A DNA stretch of 64,000 nucleotides. Source: Diphasiastrum complanatum (Eukaryota > Streptophyta > Lycopodiopsida > Lycopodiales > Lycopodiaceae). The position numbers and the translations under genes were made by a program. Shown in pieces: positions 24,826 to 61,513 of this stretch. The notes under the pieces are model-generated. The model worked only from the letters and a program-made list of their open reading frames with translations. It made no database searches and was not told where the DNA came from. The DNA is taken from assembly GCA_029204225.1 (NCBI GenBank), contig CM055107.1:30527410-30591409 (forward strand). The letters run 5' to 3'. Position 1 is the first letter of the stretch, and every line of letters begins with the position of its first letter.

Positions 24826-25789
24826 ATGGATTCTCAAAGTAGAGCTGGTCTCATCGTAGACAAGCTGAATGGATCTAATTACTATTTGTAAAAATTGAAG
24901 ATGAAGATCTTGCTAATTGCCAACGAGTTGTGGGATGTTGTCACGAATTGAAGCTTGAAGACGACATAGCCGACTCAAAATGGAAATTGAAGGATGGTAA
25001 AGCTTTCACGCTTATAATTCTCAATATATCAGACACTCAGATTTGGTCACATATATGAAGCTCAAATTTCAAAAGAAGTATGGGACATCATGAGCTCACT
25101 ATGTGATATGAGAGACGTGACTTCTAAGTTGTATCTCAGAAGAAAGTTCTTCACGCTTAAGATGTCCAATGGTGATTCACTTCAAAATTACGTTAACCAG
25201 TTTAAAAATTTCTTGCAACAAATGGCAGCTGTCGGATCGATCATCAATGATCAAGACGCAATCACGACATTGATTTCAAGCTTGCTCTCTACATATTAGA
25301 ACTGGGTGTTGATCATATCAACACACTCAGATTTAACTCTTACTAGAGTTATCACTATGTTGTTGCAAGAAGACAATCGAAGAAGTCAAAATACCTCTTC
25401 GACTTCATCATCTCATGTTCTATATGTTAACAAAGGCTCAAAACAACAGAAGAAAAAAGACTCTAAACAGTCCGCATCAAATCAGAAGCCAACATAAAGT
25501 CAAAAACAATTATCAAATTTACAATCGAAGAAGAAGATGTTCTGCAAGTATTGAAAACGCACTAAACATGAGATCTAGGATTGCAGGATATTAAAAGCAA
25601 AAAATTTCAACAAGCAACCAGATCAACATGCAAAAGTCACAACATCATCTCTCGAACTCGACATGGATGAAGGAGCATTTATGGTCAAAGCACTATTTGA
25701 TAATTCTTGGTTTTTGAATTTTAGAGCTACTCAACATATGACTAGTCATCGTGAGCATTTTCACTCCTATACGTCTTTGTAGTGGGTTT

Positions 25790-25999
25790 CTTTCCTTGCC
25801 TAACCTGAATCCAAGATCTAGTCAATCTAGCATCATAGAGACGGAGTTAGTTGTCACGCGTAGGTTCGTTCCCATGAGAGCGATAGTTTAGTTCAGATTT
25901 CAGCATGAATGGAATATCTAAATCTAACTCTACATCCATTAACCCTACTCATTAACACTAAGATCCATTAACACTACGATCCACAACAAAGATAGCTTA

Positions 26000-26045
<46 letters not shown>

Positions 26046-27425
26046 AAGTATAATAACACTCAATCCCAATAACATTCAGATCCAATAATCAGCAAAATCC
26101 AAAGAAAGCATGAGAGATGGAGAAGGAAAGAAGAAGAGCAAGGACATTCATCAATCCATTTATGAAGAGAACCAATCTGCTTCATTGAAATGAGGAAATG
26201 AACATGAGGAGCAACTCGTGTTGGTCCTTTCTTATAGTAGAGAGGAGGACTCTGGACTCTGAATCCTATTGGTCCAGTCTTGCCTCTCTTTTTTTTCAAA
26301 TTTAAAAAAGTGTGGGAACCATCAAAATTGGAGGGAAACCCAGCTTTATTCACTAACTTGACATCTAGGCACTGTGACATTAAAAGTCTCGCAAAAAGGC
26401 CTAAAGTCTTTTTATTGACTTTCAACTAATCAATCAAATAACTATGTGATCATCGGGTTGGACTTACACACGCAGGGTGCCAAATCCCTCTCACTTATTA
26501 ACTAGGGTAAGGGTTGCCTTGGGATCCGCAAACCCTCCAACACTCTTATAGTAACGTGGTCATGTATAGAGTGACCACTAGATATTTCAATTAAGGCAGA
26601 GGATGATGCATATGAGCCAACAACCCAAAATCAGCAAAGGAGTATAATTTATGAAGGCCATACCACCCAATGATGCATTGGCATTCTTATCCATAGAGTT
26701 TGATGAATTATTGGATGTTGGCAATGTTGTGGAGAGGTTTATGCTCCCTTCATAATTACCATACATGGCACTGTTTAAGTAGCCTTATAGGAGCTCCTCA
26801 TTTAGTACACTTTAGTTATAGTTGTCGTTGATGCGGAGGCGCATACTCCTTTCATGATTATTGTGCAGTGTTTGTGTAGCCTTATAACAACTCCTCATTA
26901 AGTATGACATTTTTGGTCAAATTTTCCTCTTACACCTTACCTTGGTTACTATGATCCCATTTGCGGTGCTATCGAGAGAGCTTATACTAGAATACACCTT
27001 TTCTGCTACTTTATGCATTGTTATAATCATTTTTTATTGGTGATGAGTGGCATGCATGATCTCGTTGGATAGCTTGGAACTACTTTGTACATCTACATCC
27101 GGCATTCTTGGTCTATATACTAGCTTGGGATGCATTCGAACCTTGATCCCACCGATGGTGATTGGCAATCCTGGTCTTCATGGATAGCTTGGGATCTTTT
27201 CCCATCACCAGCTCCATTTGTTGCCACTTTTACATGACATTATTGGGTGATACAATCATATTGGGATGTAGTTCTTGAAATCATAAGGCTACATAATATC
27301 TTGGCTTCTTCAAATACCTTTGGCACTCTTGTTCTATTAGAGTGGCATGGGCTGGATTCATAGTTATATATTTGCATTCCTTTGGTATTGTTAGTTCTTT
27401 GGATGGCTTGGTGTATGTGTTTCTA
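25790..27425. mobile_element. Insertion of unknown type within Copia protease
   Basis: Copia sequence stops after HFHSYTSL and resumes at FGDDSTHT about 1.64 kb later. The insert includes a (TC)n run, a stretch with balanced composition, and imperfect internal duplications: tagccttataggagctcctcatt (26783) resembles tagccttataacaactcctcatt (26878), and agcttggga recurs near 27065, 27125 and 27185. No transposase, clear termini or target-site duplication was identified. Confidence 0.45.
26004..26040 (+). repeat. (TC)n microsatellite
   Basis: About 18 uninterrupted TC units. Confidence 0.95.
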
Positions 27426-28815
27426 CTCTCTCATTTTGGTGACGATAGCACACACACTATCGAAGGTGAAGGCATTGTAAAATTGAAGTTCCAGCATGAT
27501 CAATTTAAACTACTATCAAATGTTTTGTATGTTCCTAGACTCTCTACGAATATGTTGTCAGTAAATAGAATTACTGATTTAGGTCATAAATCAGAGTTTG
27601 AGTCTGATCAATGCTGAATTATTGATAGGACAAATAAGATTCTTGCACTCGGCAAGAGGCATTAAATACTTATATAGACTAGCGCATTGTTTATTCTGAC
27701 ACTAGTAAAGCCTTGAAAACCTCTGTTCTTGTCAATAAGACATTACTTTGGCATTATAGATTAGGACACTTGAATCATACATATGTGTCGAACATGTCCA
27801 GAAGATCCCTAACACTTGATCTTGACTATCCAACCAACAAAGTCGACCTCCCTGTCTGTCATAGATGCATCCTTGAAAAACAAACTAGGATTTCTTTTAG
27901 ATCAAATCATAGGCATGCAGCAAAAGATGTTCTAGATGTTGTTCATTCAGATATATGTGGTCCAATGCAAATTCCGTCATTGCTTGATGCAAAGTATTTC
28001 ATTACCTTCATTGACAAATATTCCTAAAGAATGGCTATTTATTTTATTAAGCAAAAACTGGAGGCTTTCAAAATCTTTCGACACTTCAAAGAGCATGCAA
28101 AAATGGAAACTGGTAAATGAATTAAAGCACTGAGGTCCAACAATGGGGGATAATATATCTCTACTGAATTCAAGGAGTATTGCCTTAACAACAACATTGA
28201 GTAACAATACATTACCCCTATTTGCCTCAGTCGAATGGACAGGCTGAGAGAAAGAACAGAATCGGCCAAGTGTATGCTTGCTCATGCGACACTACCGAAA
28301 TCCTTTTGGGTTGAAGCTGTTTCCACTACATCTTACATTCTAAACAAGACTAAAGATCTCTCAAAGAACAACTATAAAACAAGCACTTCAAATTTTAATG
28401 TCTACTTCAAGTCTGTACAATATTTTATTATTATTATTCTCACTTTGTATGTGGATGACACATTGTTTTTAGAAATAATATCGATCTAATAAAAGAAACT
28501 AAGTCAATGCTATCTTCAAAATTTGACATGACTGATTTGGGCAAAGCTCATTACTGTCTAGGTATTCAAATCCAAAGAGATAGAAAATAGAAGTTGATTT
28601 ATATTACTCAGCAAAGATACATTCACAATGTCTTAACTAGATATAATCTGATGAATTGCAAATTAGCTCACTCACTGATGGATCCAGGACTTAGATTGTC
28701 AAAGGACCAATGTCCTCAGACGATCGAAGAGGAGGAGCAGATGCATGAGTAGTTTTATCATTCGATAATAGGATCATTTATATACGCGATGATCTGTACC
28801 AGACTAGACTTTGAT

Positions 28816-31700
28816 AGAATGAATGAGATTCTCATCATTGCCCATGATAATAATATCATCAACATAAAATACAATCAAGGCAATGTTGTCGTCATTTATA
28901 AGAACATAAAAATTTGGATCTGAATTTGTCCTTACAAACTCATGAGAAAGAAAGTAATGGTCAATCCTCGACACTTCAAAATGTCACTCACTAGGACATA
29001 GTTCACATGATAGTGATCGGGAGGTTTCCTTTCTCGCATTGATCTTCTGACTTTTTCTTGCGTGCTAGATTTTGGTTGATTTAGCTTTGCATCTTTCATG
29101 ATCTTTTCGTACCACTTAGGTACCTTAGACTCAGGTGATACACTTCTTGGAGAGTATGTGTTCCAAGGAGTATCCAAGTAATGTCCCTTACTTCCAACGG
29201 CTTTCTCCCTCATTGCTCCTATCGACAAGTACTTTCTCCTAGGCTCTTGGATAGGTGGCATCCTCTCATACTCACCCTCTCGAACTTCGTCTTTATGTGC
29301 ATCATCCTGTGGAGCATCTTCTTCATCTTCTTCCAAGATTGTGGAAAGTCTCTTGATGCTTTCATCACATGCATGGTCTTTATCTTCATACCTATGCACA
29401 TTAGGGCCCTTTTTGAGTCCAAAAAGGGCCTCTTCCTTGCCTAAACATGTTTGCTAATTAGGATTAATTTACTCACTAGTCGTCCTACGTGACCTGGGTG
29501 AGCGCGCGGGCCTCCGGAGAAAAAAATTTTGCCCTCCACTTGCTGTCCGGATGGGGGGCGCTGAATGGCGACCCCGGGCTGCTGCGCGCTCAACTTGGCC
29601 AGCGGCCCGGGGAGTGTGGGAGTGAGATCGAGAGAGGGGAGGGAGCGGGTACGGGCGCCGTAGGAGGAGGGAGCGGGGGGTTGGGGAGGGGGGGGCTGGG
29701 TTATTGTACAAGGGGAGGGGGAGGGGTGTACCCCATGCCCCCTCGCACACTTTTTTTTTTGAATTTTTTTTCAATTTGGGGGCCCAATGAAATACTGGGC
29801 CCCCTTTTTACCTCAATTCAAATTGTAAAACAGTTTTTTGAAGGCCTTCAAAAAATACTGGCCATCTCTTCATTTAGATCTTAAATCACTTGTCCTTATC
29901 ATATTATCATTACAAGTAGAGTTAGAGGAGAGTTAGTGGGTGGGTTAGAATTTGTAGATCCAATTTACGCCATTGGATGTGCCATGTCATATGGACCATT
30001 CCATCTCAATTGTCATTCTCTTATTGGTACACATGTCATCATTAACACTAATTATAATTAGTGAAGAGACCCTTTTTGGACGTCTCATCAAAGATTACAT
30101 CTTTGCTAATATGGATTTTGTTCATTACAGGATCAAGACACCTATACGCCTTCGTCCTCTCATCATAACCGACAAAAATACACTTGATCGCTTTGGTATC
30201 AAGCTTGCTTCGCTCTTCCTTTGGCACATGTACATAGGCCCTACATCCAAAGACACAAAACTTGTCGATTTCTGGCTTCATTCCCGTGAATGTCTCTTCG
30301 GGAGTCACATTTGGAACCGCAACTGTAGGACTCCTATTTTGCAAGAACATCACCGCATTGCACTTTTCCCGACCAAAGAGAATTGGTTAAGCCCATTTGC
30401 TTCATCATAGAGCGTGCACTCTCCATAACAGTCATGTTTTTTTCTTTCAGCTACACCATTACTATGCGACGTGTGTGATTGTGTGAATTATTTTTTGATG
30501 TCGTGTTCCTTGCAAAAGTCCTCAAAATCATCAGATTTATATTCACCCCCTCTATCTGATCTTAGCACTTTGATTCGTGCATCCAGTTGGTTATCCACTA
30601 AAGCCTTGAATTGCTTGAAATAATCAAAAGCGTCAGATTTCTTCTTCAAGAAGTAGATCCAAGTCCTCCTGGAGTAATCATCTATAAATGTCATAAAGTA
30701 GTAGGCTCCCCCTAATGACATGGTCTTCATTGGGCCGTACAGGTCACTGTGAATAAGTTCAACGATTTCTTAGCTCTTGCAGCTCCACCCTTTTTGAACG
30801 TCTCTTTATGATGCTTTCCCATAACGCATCCTTCACAAATTGTGTGATGATCATCTTGCAATGGTGGTAATCTTGCAACCATCTTCAACTTTGCCATAAA
30901 TCTCAAGTTCCCATAGTTTAAGTGACCAAGTCTCCTGTGCCACAACTCTGATTGTGATGGTGTTGAGGTAGCCAAACCATATTCACCTGGTTTTGTAGCA
31001 TCCAACTTATAAAGGCCACAGTTACTATCCCGATATTCTTTCGCAACCACTTTATAGTTGTGGTCCATATCCTTCATTAGGCATCCATCCTTGACAAATT
31101 CAACCTTAAGATGTTGATTTGTCGTCACTCCAACAGAAAGAAAACTCTTTTTGAGTCCAAGAACATAAAGCACATTAGGTATGTTCTTGATCTTACCATC
31201 AGAAAACTACGCGAGTATATTGTTGACGTCCTGAATTTGGCATTCCTCCCCATTGGCTTGTGTGACCTTGTCCCCATCATGGATTGGCGAGAAGTTCTCG
31301 AACCAATGGCGTTTCCCAGCCATATGCCTCATGGTGCCTAAATCTATGAACCAATTGGCACCATCATCATCAACCTGAGATTCCAATGCCGATGAGAAGA
31401 CACTTGTCTTGTCATATTCCCCATCATCTTCGGCAATGTTGCCATGTTGCTTAACTTTTCCCACCTTTATGTTCGCTTTCTTCTTCTAACATTCACGTGC
31501 CCAATGACCTGGTTTATGGCAATAGTAACATTTGCCCTTCTTCTTCCTTTTTGCCTTCGATGATGACTCTCCCTCATCCTCGTCATCCAATGGTCCATTT
31601 TCATCCGGCGACCCATATCCCTTGCACCATCGATCTATATATTCCCAATCCAAACACATTTCTTGCTTCTGTGCACTGAAACCAAGGCCTTGGAGAAACT
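28816..31700 (-). pseudogene. Copia retrotransposon remnant, minus strand
   Basis: Read from 31700 downward: zinc knuckle CYYCHKPGHWAREC (about 31490-31531), protease WFIDLGTMRHM (Asp kept, the usual Ser replaced by Leu; about 31350), GAG-pre-integrase LWHRRLGHLNYGNL and the cysteine pair CEGCVMGKHH (about 30930-30800). Integrase follows with [15 protein letters not shown] and [11 protein letters not shown] (30690-30545) and VFGCRAYVHVPKEERSK (30353-30048). The pre-RT linker is acidic with RRSMRERKPPDHYHVNYV (about 29045-28990). Next comes the RT motif IVFYVDDIIIMG (YVDD at 28855-28866). The element is cut at about 28815, exactly where the plus-strand Copia ends. A GC-rich insert separates integrase from the linker. 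Several single stops are present. Confidence 0.85.
29450..29940. mobile_element. GC-rich insertion inside the minus-strand Copia
   Basis: An abrupt GC-rich block (about 29495-29750, with long G runs) and a flanking poly-T/A stretch interrupt the Copia pol between the linker block (29399) and integrase (30048). It contains a perfect hairpin, GGGGGCCCA then a 9-nt loop then TGGGCCCCC (29778-29804). No protein was recognised. It may be a nonautonomous element or a filler insertion. Confidence 0.45.
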
Positions 31701-32352
31701 AGGGCCCAAAATACACTATGCTAAAGGTCTCCTTGGGCGTGCGCAAGGTCCCGCAGGTGTCTCTCTCTCCCTTCTGGTTTCTGATACACGACTATGGCAA
31801 AAGAGAGAAACTGGCTGCCTTTCAAGAAATCAATCCAGTGCACTAAAGACTCCACGATTGCTCACGGCCTCTTACTGGCTGATTGACATCCCTAGGGCCG
31901 ATTGACATCCCTAGGGTGCCCACAACTATGGCTTACAACATCCGATTCCATCCAATATGGAGAGAAAACAACACTTCTTCACTTCCAAACCCTAGGCCAT
32001 GGTTTTCCTTGTAGGTTTTGACCTTGGCTGGCTGTCAACAGCTCTTTGATGGACCACTTCAGCTACTCTGAGGTCGCCCTCTACTGCAACCTATCCGTTG
32101 TTTCAATCTGTTTGTCAAATGTTATTCGTTTGGATGCACACCAATTGCAAACGCCAAACCACTTTTTTACGAAATTTCAAAAATTCGTTTGTCGATTTTT
32201 CGATTCAGTCGACAAAGCTTGTCTCCAAGTCCTCTCACAATCTTGAGCTAACTCACAAATTTTCACAACCATGGCTTTGCGCTTCCAAGCCACAAACCGT
32301 CTGTGAATTCATCACTTCTCCATTCATGTCATTGATTGTAGCTACCGAGGGT

Positions 32353-32362
32353 TCTGATACCA
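32353..32362 (-). promoter_or_regulatory. Primer-binding site of a minus-strand LTR element
   Basis: On the minus strand the sequence reads TGGTATCAGA, the usual initiator tRNA-Met complement. It lies 3 to 4 bases from a CA end at 32366 and fits the minus-strand Copia at 28816-31700. Confidence 0.75.
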
Positions 32363-32365
32363 AGT

Positions 32366-32940
32366 TGACAAAGCGTATTAATCACCGATCGATTCAATCA
32401 CACTAGTGCAACATAAAGCACATCAGATAAGACAAGACAGAAACAAGCTCTCCACTCAGCAAGTTGAGAAGCTGGTGGTGATGACCGATCGTGTCTCTTC
32501 TTTATGCAACGTTCATGAGCTACAACATTGTGTTGGGAAGATGTAGTTGAAGTTATGGATGGTGTATAGCCTCGACTAGGAGCAGCATCTCTTGGAAGCA
32601 AAGCAAGCTGCAAGTCAATCGAGGATTGATTGTGAGCTAGATTAAAAATTAAGTAGCCCAATGAGGTAACTAGGGCTCTTTTTTGTAAAACATTCATCAA
32701 CTGTCTGGAGATGAATTTGACCCAATTATACATGTTGTGGCGGACTTCATAGGATTCTCCGAGCATGGCAAAAATTTGGAGAAGAATCCGCAACAGATGT
32801 GCCTTGTGTGTATATGTGTACTTGGTGAAGTAGTCACAAGCATAGGTGGGCTTCATAGGATTCTCCGAGCATGGCAAAAATTTGGAGAGGAATCATTTGA
32901 TGGCGTCAAGTCGGATGTCATCCTTATTCTTCCACTTGTC
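32366..32940 (-). repeat. Probable 5' LTR of the minus-strand Copia
   Basis: The inner end (minus strand ...GTCA) is set by the primer-binding site. The outer end is not defined because no matching LTR was found. It contains an exact 38-bp direct duplication at 32745-32782 and 32851-32888 (period 106 bp). The stretch 31700-32350 between gag and the primer-binding site holds no recognised gene. Confidence 0.45.
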
Positions 32941-33059
32941 GGCTGAGGTGTCAAAGAACTTGGGATAGGATTGCTGCATCATGTTGGTTAGCTTCACCAA
33001 TTTTTCTTTTTGGCCACTTAGAAACCGAAGCTGGTAGGACTGCTAACAGCCAAGTAGAC

Positions 33060-33495
33060 ATAGAGCTGAAGATTAGGGATATCAATGCGGAACATCAGTT
33101 GTTTGTCTACAAAGCTTTCATAAGTTTATGTGACGATTATGCTTATCAACACCAAGTTCAGAATCGACTTTTCACGTTGATGAACTATGTGAAACACGAC
33201 CTATATCCTACCATAACAGTTAGTTCACAAATGACAATAGAAGGCTTGGCATGATCATCATGTCTAGACTAAGGATATTCACGATGGTGATAAAGTTTTA
33301 CTTTACACAACTTCTAAAGTCCATCCAGGAAAATTGAAATTCCATAGCCAAGGTCCTTACATTGTCCAGAAATTTTTTTCAAATGGTGTCGTGCAATTAG
33401 AGACGCTAGAAGGTGTACCTCTTGACAAATTAGTCAATGGCAGCCGACTACGACGATACTATGAAGACACCTTTACGATAGATCCTGTTTGAGAT
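33060..33495 (+). pseudogene. Gypsy integrase C-terminal fragment
   Basis: After decayed sequence (LYPTITVSSQMT), about 33268-33492 is open and reads DGDKVLLYTTSKVHPGKLKF, then GPYIVQKFFSNG and NGSRLRRYYED. This is the typical C-terminal domain of Gypsy integrase. No chromodomain follows before the stop. Confidence 0.7.
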
Positions 33496-34260
33496 GGACT
33501 TCAAGGTTTATTACTTTTTCTTCTATTTTTTTCTTTGATCCATCCTTTTGTGTATAATGATTAGAGTTATTTTTTCCATGTGTTTTTTCCATGTATATTC
33601 CTACCCAAATTTTTCAAAAACCATCGGTTTGATACTTACTTTTGGAAACTACAAAAATATATGAAAACTCAAATTTTCAAGCAAAGGCTCGAAAAATGTT
33701 TTTCAATACCTGATAGCTTTTCAATACTTGCTATTTTTTTTATCCCTTGTAAATTTTTCCATAGTTTAAATTTTTTTTCGATATTTCATATTGGCACGAA
33801 TCTGCCCTGGCACCTAACGCTACACCTAGACTGTACCTTTTTGCATGTTTGAAAGAAAATGATCGCTTCATACATTTGTTAAAAGTTACTCTGTAAATTT
33901 CATATGTTGCTTACACCCTAAGACTGATGAGTATGGCTTTCGCCCTGATACGATTTGATACTTAGGGCAAAATGTATTGCAAGTATAGTACACTATGGTT
34001 GGGAAGATTGGACGTATGTTATGCAATTAAATTTATGCTGATAAAGTAGTGAATCTTGTTTCGGACATGGACCCACTATACTAACTTGTGCGGTTTTGTG
34101 TTATGGGATGGTGGCAAGTAACAACTGAGTATCTTAAAACTTGCTTCACTTTATGATACTTATATTGTAAGACTTTATACAGCTCTGCTTTTACCTACTA
34201 TGCTATAAAATAAAAGGGTTCGAAGGGTTTGGTCTTGACTTGTCAAGAGGGACTATGTGA
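33496..34260. other. Noncoding stretch, no gene seen
   Basis: AT-rich sequence following the Gypsy tail, possibly its 3' UTR or LTR. The phrase gatgagtatggctttcgccctgatacg stands out as more GC-balanced. No boundaries were recognised. Confidence 0.35.
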
Positions 34261-34272
34261 AATTGTTTTTTT

Positions 34273-34289
34273 TGTGTGTGTGTGTGTGT

Positions 34290-34355
<66 letters not shown>
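34273..34355 (+). repeat. Compound microsatellite (TG)n(TC)n
   Basis: About 10 TG units run straight into about 31 TC units, ending at the 5' truncation point of the LINE copy that follows. Confidence 0.95.
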
Positions 34356-34357
<2 letters not shown>

Positions 34358-34905
34358 ACTCATAGCACTGATTGGTTATGAGAACTCTCGTTGTGTCGCA
34401 CTTATGCTACGAGAGATGGTCTTGTTGCGCCAGGATATGTACCAGTCAGCTAACCAGCCACATCCTAGCTCTCAGACTCGGATTACATCCTTCTTCACCA
34501 GGAGACGGACACGGTCTGATGACAATGACGATGACATACCACCCCACCGATGTCAGAGACGATGTATTACTCATAGTCATGCTACAGTTCGCATTTCATG
34601 CCATGTTACGAGAGCACACAGTTTTCACCCTCCTAGACGACGTCAGCAACCTCATGTTGCAGTTTCAGCAGCAGCACTACATGATATTACTCTACTCCTG
34701 GCAGCTATATGGACAGTTGGCAATTTGTTGTTTAAAGTTATGTTGTTCATTTCTCTTTTATGCATAGTTTTTTTTCTTGGAGACATTTATATACGCTCTC
34801 ATGGTTTTCACATACTGGACATGTACTCCATTTGGTCTTATATGCCTTTTGGCATGGAAAAGACATTAATAAAGCTTTCTTTCTTTCTTTCTTTCTTTCT
34901 CATAT
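34356..34905 (+). pseudogene. 5'-truncated LINE, second copy of the 53.4-57.7 kb family
   Basis: The open stretch SRCVALMLREMVLL (about 34386-34430) aligns with ARCVGLLLREMYIL near the ORF2 C terminus of the larger LINE (57217-57260). It continues to SSQTRITSFFTRRRTRSD, which parallels SSQAHITQFFQKRDR of the larger copy. Frameshifts follow. The 3' end (34831-34872) matches the larger copy: GTCTT, a small hairpin ATGCC/GGCAT, AAGAC, then ATTAATA and a (CTTT)n tail at about 34874-34900. Only the last 550 bp were retained, as expected for incomplete reverse transcription of a LINE. Confidence 0.8.
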
Positions 34906-34914
34906 ATGTATATA

Positions 34915-35485
34915 TATTATATATACATCATAGAACCCACGGTTTCCCACGGTTCCCAAAACCGTGGGTGGTGGGAACCGTGGGGTGAACCATACCACGC
35001 ACGGTTCATGAACAGTGGTACGGTTCTATTATTTAACTAATTAATTATCTAATTACCAAAGAAGGGGCCCAAGGCATTTTTATATTAGCTATGTTCTAGT
35101 CCTAGAATAAGAAAATAAAAACACTAGTGTTCTAGTCCTAGAATAAGAAAATTAAAGGCGTCTAATGGCAGGAATAAAGCTCTGTTGATACAGCAAAGCA
35201 TTAAAAAGCCTGAAAAAAGTGAAATTAACACTGAATAAAGTTCTGTTGAAACAGCAAAGCATTAAAAATCCTCTCATTCAACTGAAAGACAATAGTGCAA
35301 TCCTGGTTTTTTGGCATTTGTTTGGCCTTTTTTTTGCAATTTTTTGGGCTGTTTTTGGGGGTGGGAAACTAAAAGAAAATTAATTAATTAATGGTACGGT
35401 TCACTACGGTTCAGCGTTAAATTTTTGGAGAACCGTGGTGAACTGTATACGGTTCTCAAATTCTATGATATACATATATATCTAG
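34915..35485. mobile_element. MITE-like element with TA-rich terminal inverted repeats
   Basis: The ends are inverted: tatacatcatagaac at about 34923-34937 and ttctatgatatacatata at 35461-35478, both next to AT-rich runs. Both ends contain clusters of acggttc and gaaccgt (about 34940-35030 and 35395-35455), which can pair over about 100 bp. The middle has two direct duplications: gttctagtcctagaataag (35091 and 35135), and a 45-bp phrase with acagcaaagcattaaaaa (35190-35270). It has no coding capacity. Confidence 0.55.
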
Positions 35486-36508
35486 ATATTATTGATGCAT
35501 CCGGAACTCGTTTTGCCAGGGCAGCGTTCTGAAACCTGGAACGTTGTTTCGGAAACAAGTTTTTTGACACCCATATAAAAAAATAGACAAACGTTCCGAG
35601 ATCACGTTCCGAGACAATCCTGGAACGTGTCCTGGGACATGCTCCAAAACGTTATACGCATCTATGCTACATACACACACACACAAACATGTGCAGCAGA
35701 TCTGTGATGGATTATATTTTCACTATTTTTGTTGCATGAATCCTTGCTATAATGCATCTGAATCATAACAAAACATAAGACATTTAGGCAGGCGCATTAT
35801 GTCTTGCACATGATTTTTATGGCCATTTCTTATTTCCTCAATAGAATAAGTCATCCTGGCACTCTTCTGACTTCAAATTCAATGATAAAATTTCAATCAG
35901 AATTGAGTATCATAAACCCTTGTGTCTCAGAGTGTAGACCACAAGTCTGAGGTTCCCCAAATCCTAAAGCTTTCTCACTAGTTGAAGAAAATTGAGATGT
36001 TTTTTGCCTTTACTGTATCAGGAAATGTATAGGACTAGCAGTTCCATCTTATAAGAACTGATTTTGGGAATGGCAATGTTCAGAACAGTTTTTTTCCAAT
36101 GGTTTCAGAATGCCAACCTACTACATACAAACGACACTATGATTGCTTGGATTATCTTTGAGAGTTGATACATAAGGTAAACAACCATCAGACTAACTGG
36201 GCTGCTGAATTGTTCTACCCGTTTATAATCATAGGTGTCCGGATCATGGATAAAAACCTGCTAGGATTATTGAATAGTTGAAAAAGATTGGCATTTTTAG
36301 CACTTGAATCCCCCAAAGTATATAATCTGTTGACTTCAATCAACAACAGTCTATGTAATGGCCTTCTTCTATGACAACGTCGAAGTCCACATGTTAATCA
36401 TGACAACAACATTGCCACACAAGAAGCTAGATAATCTGCAAATTGAATCCTGACTTGGAGAAAAGATGCATCTTCATGCTTCTACAACTTGGCACTTGCC
36501 TCAAGATG
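35486..36508. other. Sequence 3' of the acyltransferase gene
   Basis: This region lies downstream of the last exon of the minus-strand gene. 35490-35665 has inverted phrases (gatgcatccggaac; gttccgagacaatcctggaacgt), possibly a second small inverted-repeat element. A (CA)n run is at about 35672-35686. No gene was seen. Confidence 0.4.
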
Positions 36509-61462
<24,954 letters not shown>

Positions 61463-61513
61463 CTGCATTATAGAAAGGTTTAGAACCAATACATAACAAA
61501 ATACAAAATGCAT

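Larger units (their letters stand above)
24826..28815 (+). pseudogene. Copia retrotransposon remnant, interrupted by a 1.6-kb insertion
   Basis: Gag starts at ATG 24826 (MDSQSRAGLIVDKLNGSNYY) with early stops, then 25090-25497 (YLRRKFFTLKMSNGDSLQNY and a lysine-rich tail). The zinc knuckle (about 25540-25580) and protease (WFLNFRATQHM, about 25710) have lost key residues, including the catalytic Asp. After the insertion at about 25790-27425 the frame resumes (DDSTHTIEGEGIVKLKF). It continues with the GAG-pre-integrase motif LLWHYRLGHLNH, the cysteine pair CHRCILEKQ and integrase HSDICGP. Integrase ends after LPKSFWVEAV and is fused near 28430 to the RT catalytic motif TLYVDDTLF, then DMTDLGKAHYCLGIQIQRD, ending near 28815. 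Multiple stops show that it is dead. Confidence 0.85.

Noticed and set aside
29489-29884. 131-codon glycine-rich open reading
   Set aside because: Caused by GC-rich low-complexity DNA within an insertion; no start context or domain, and the opposite strand is equally open.
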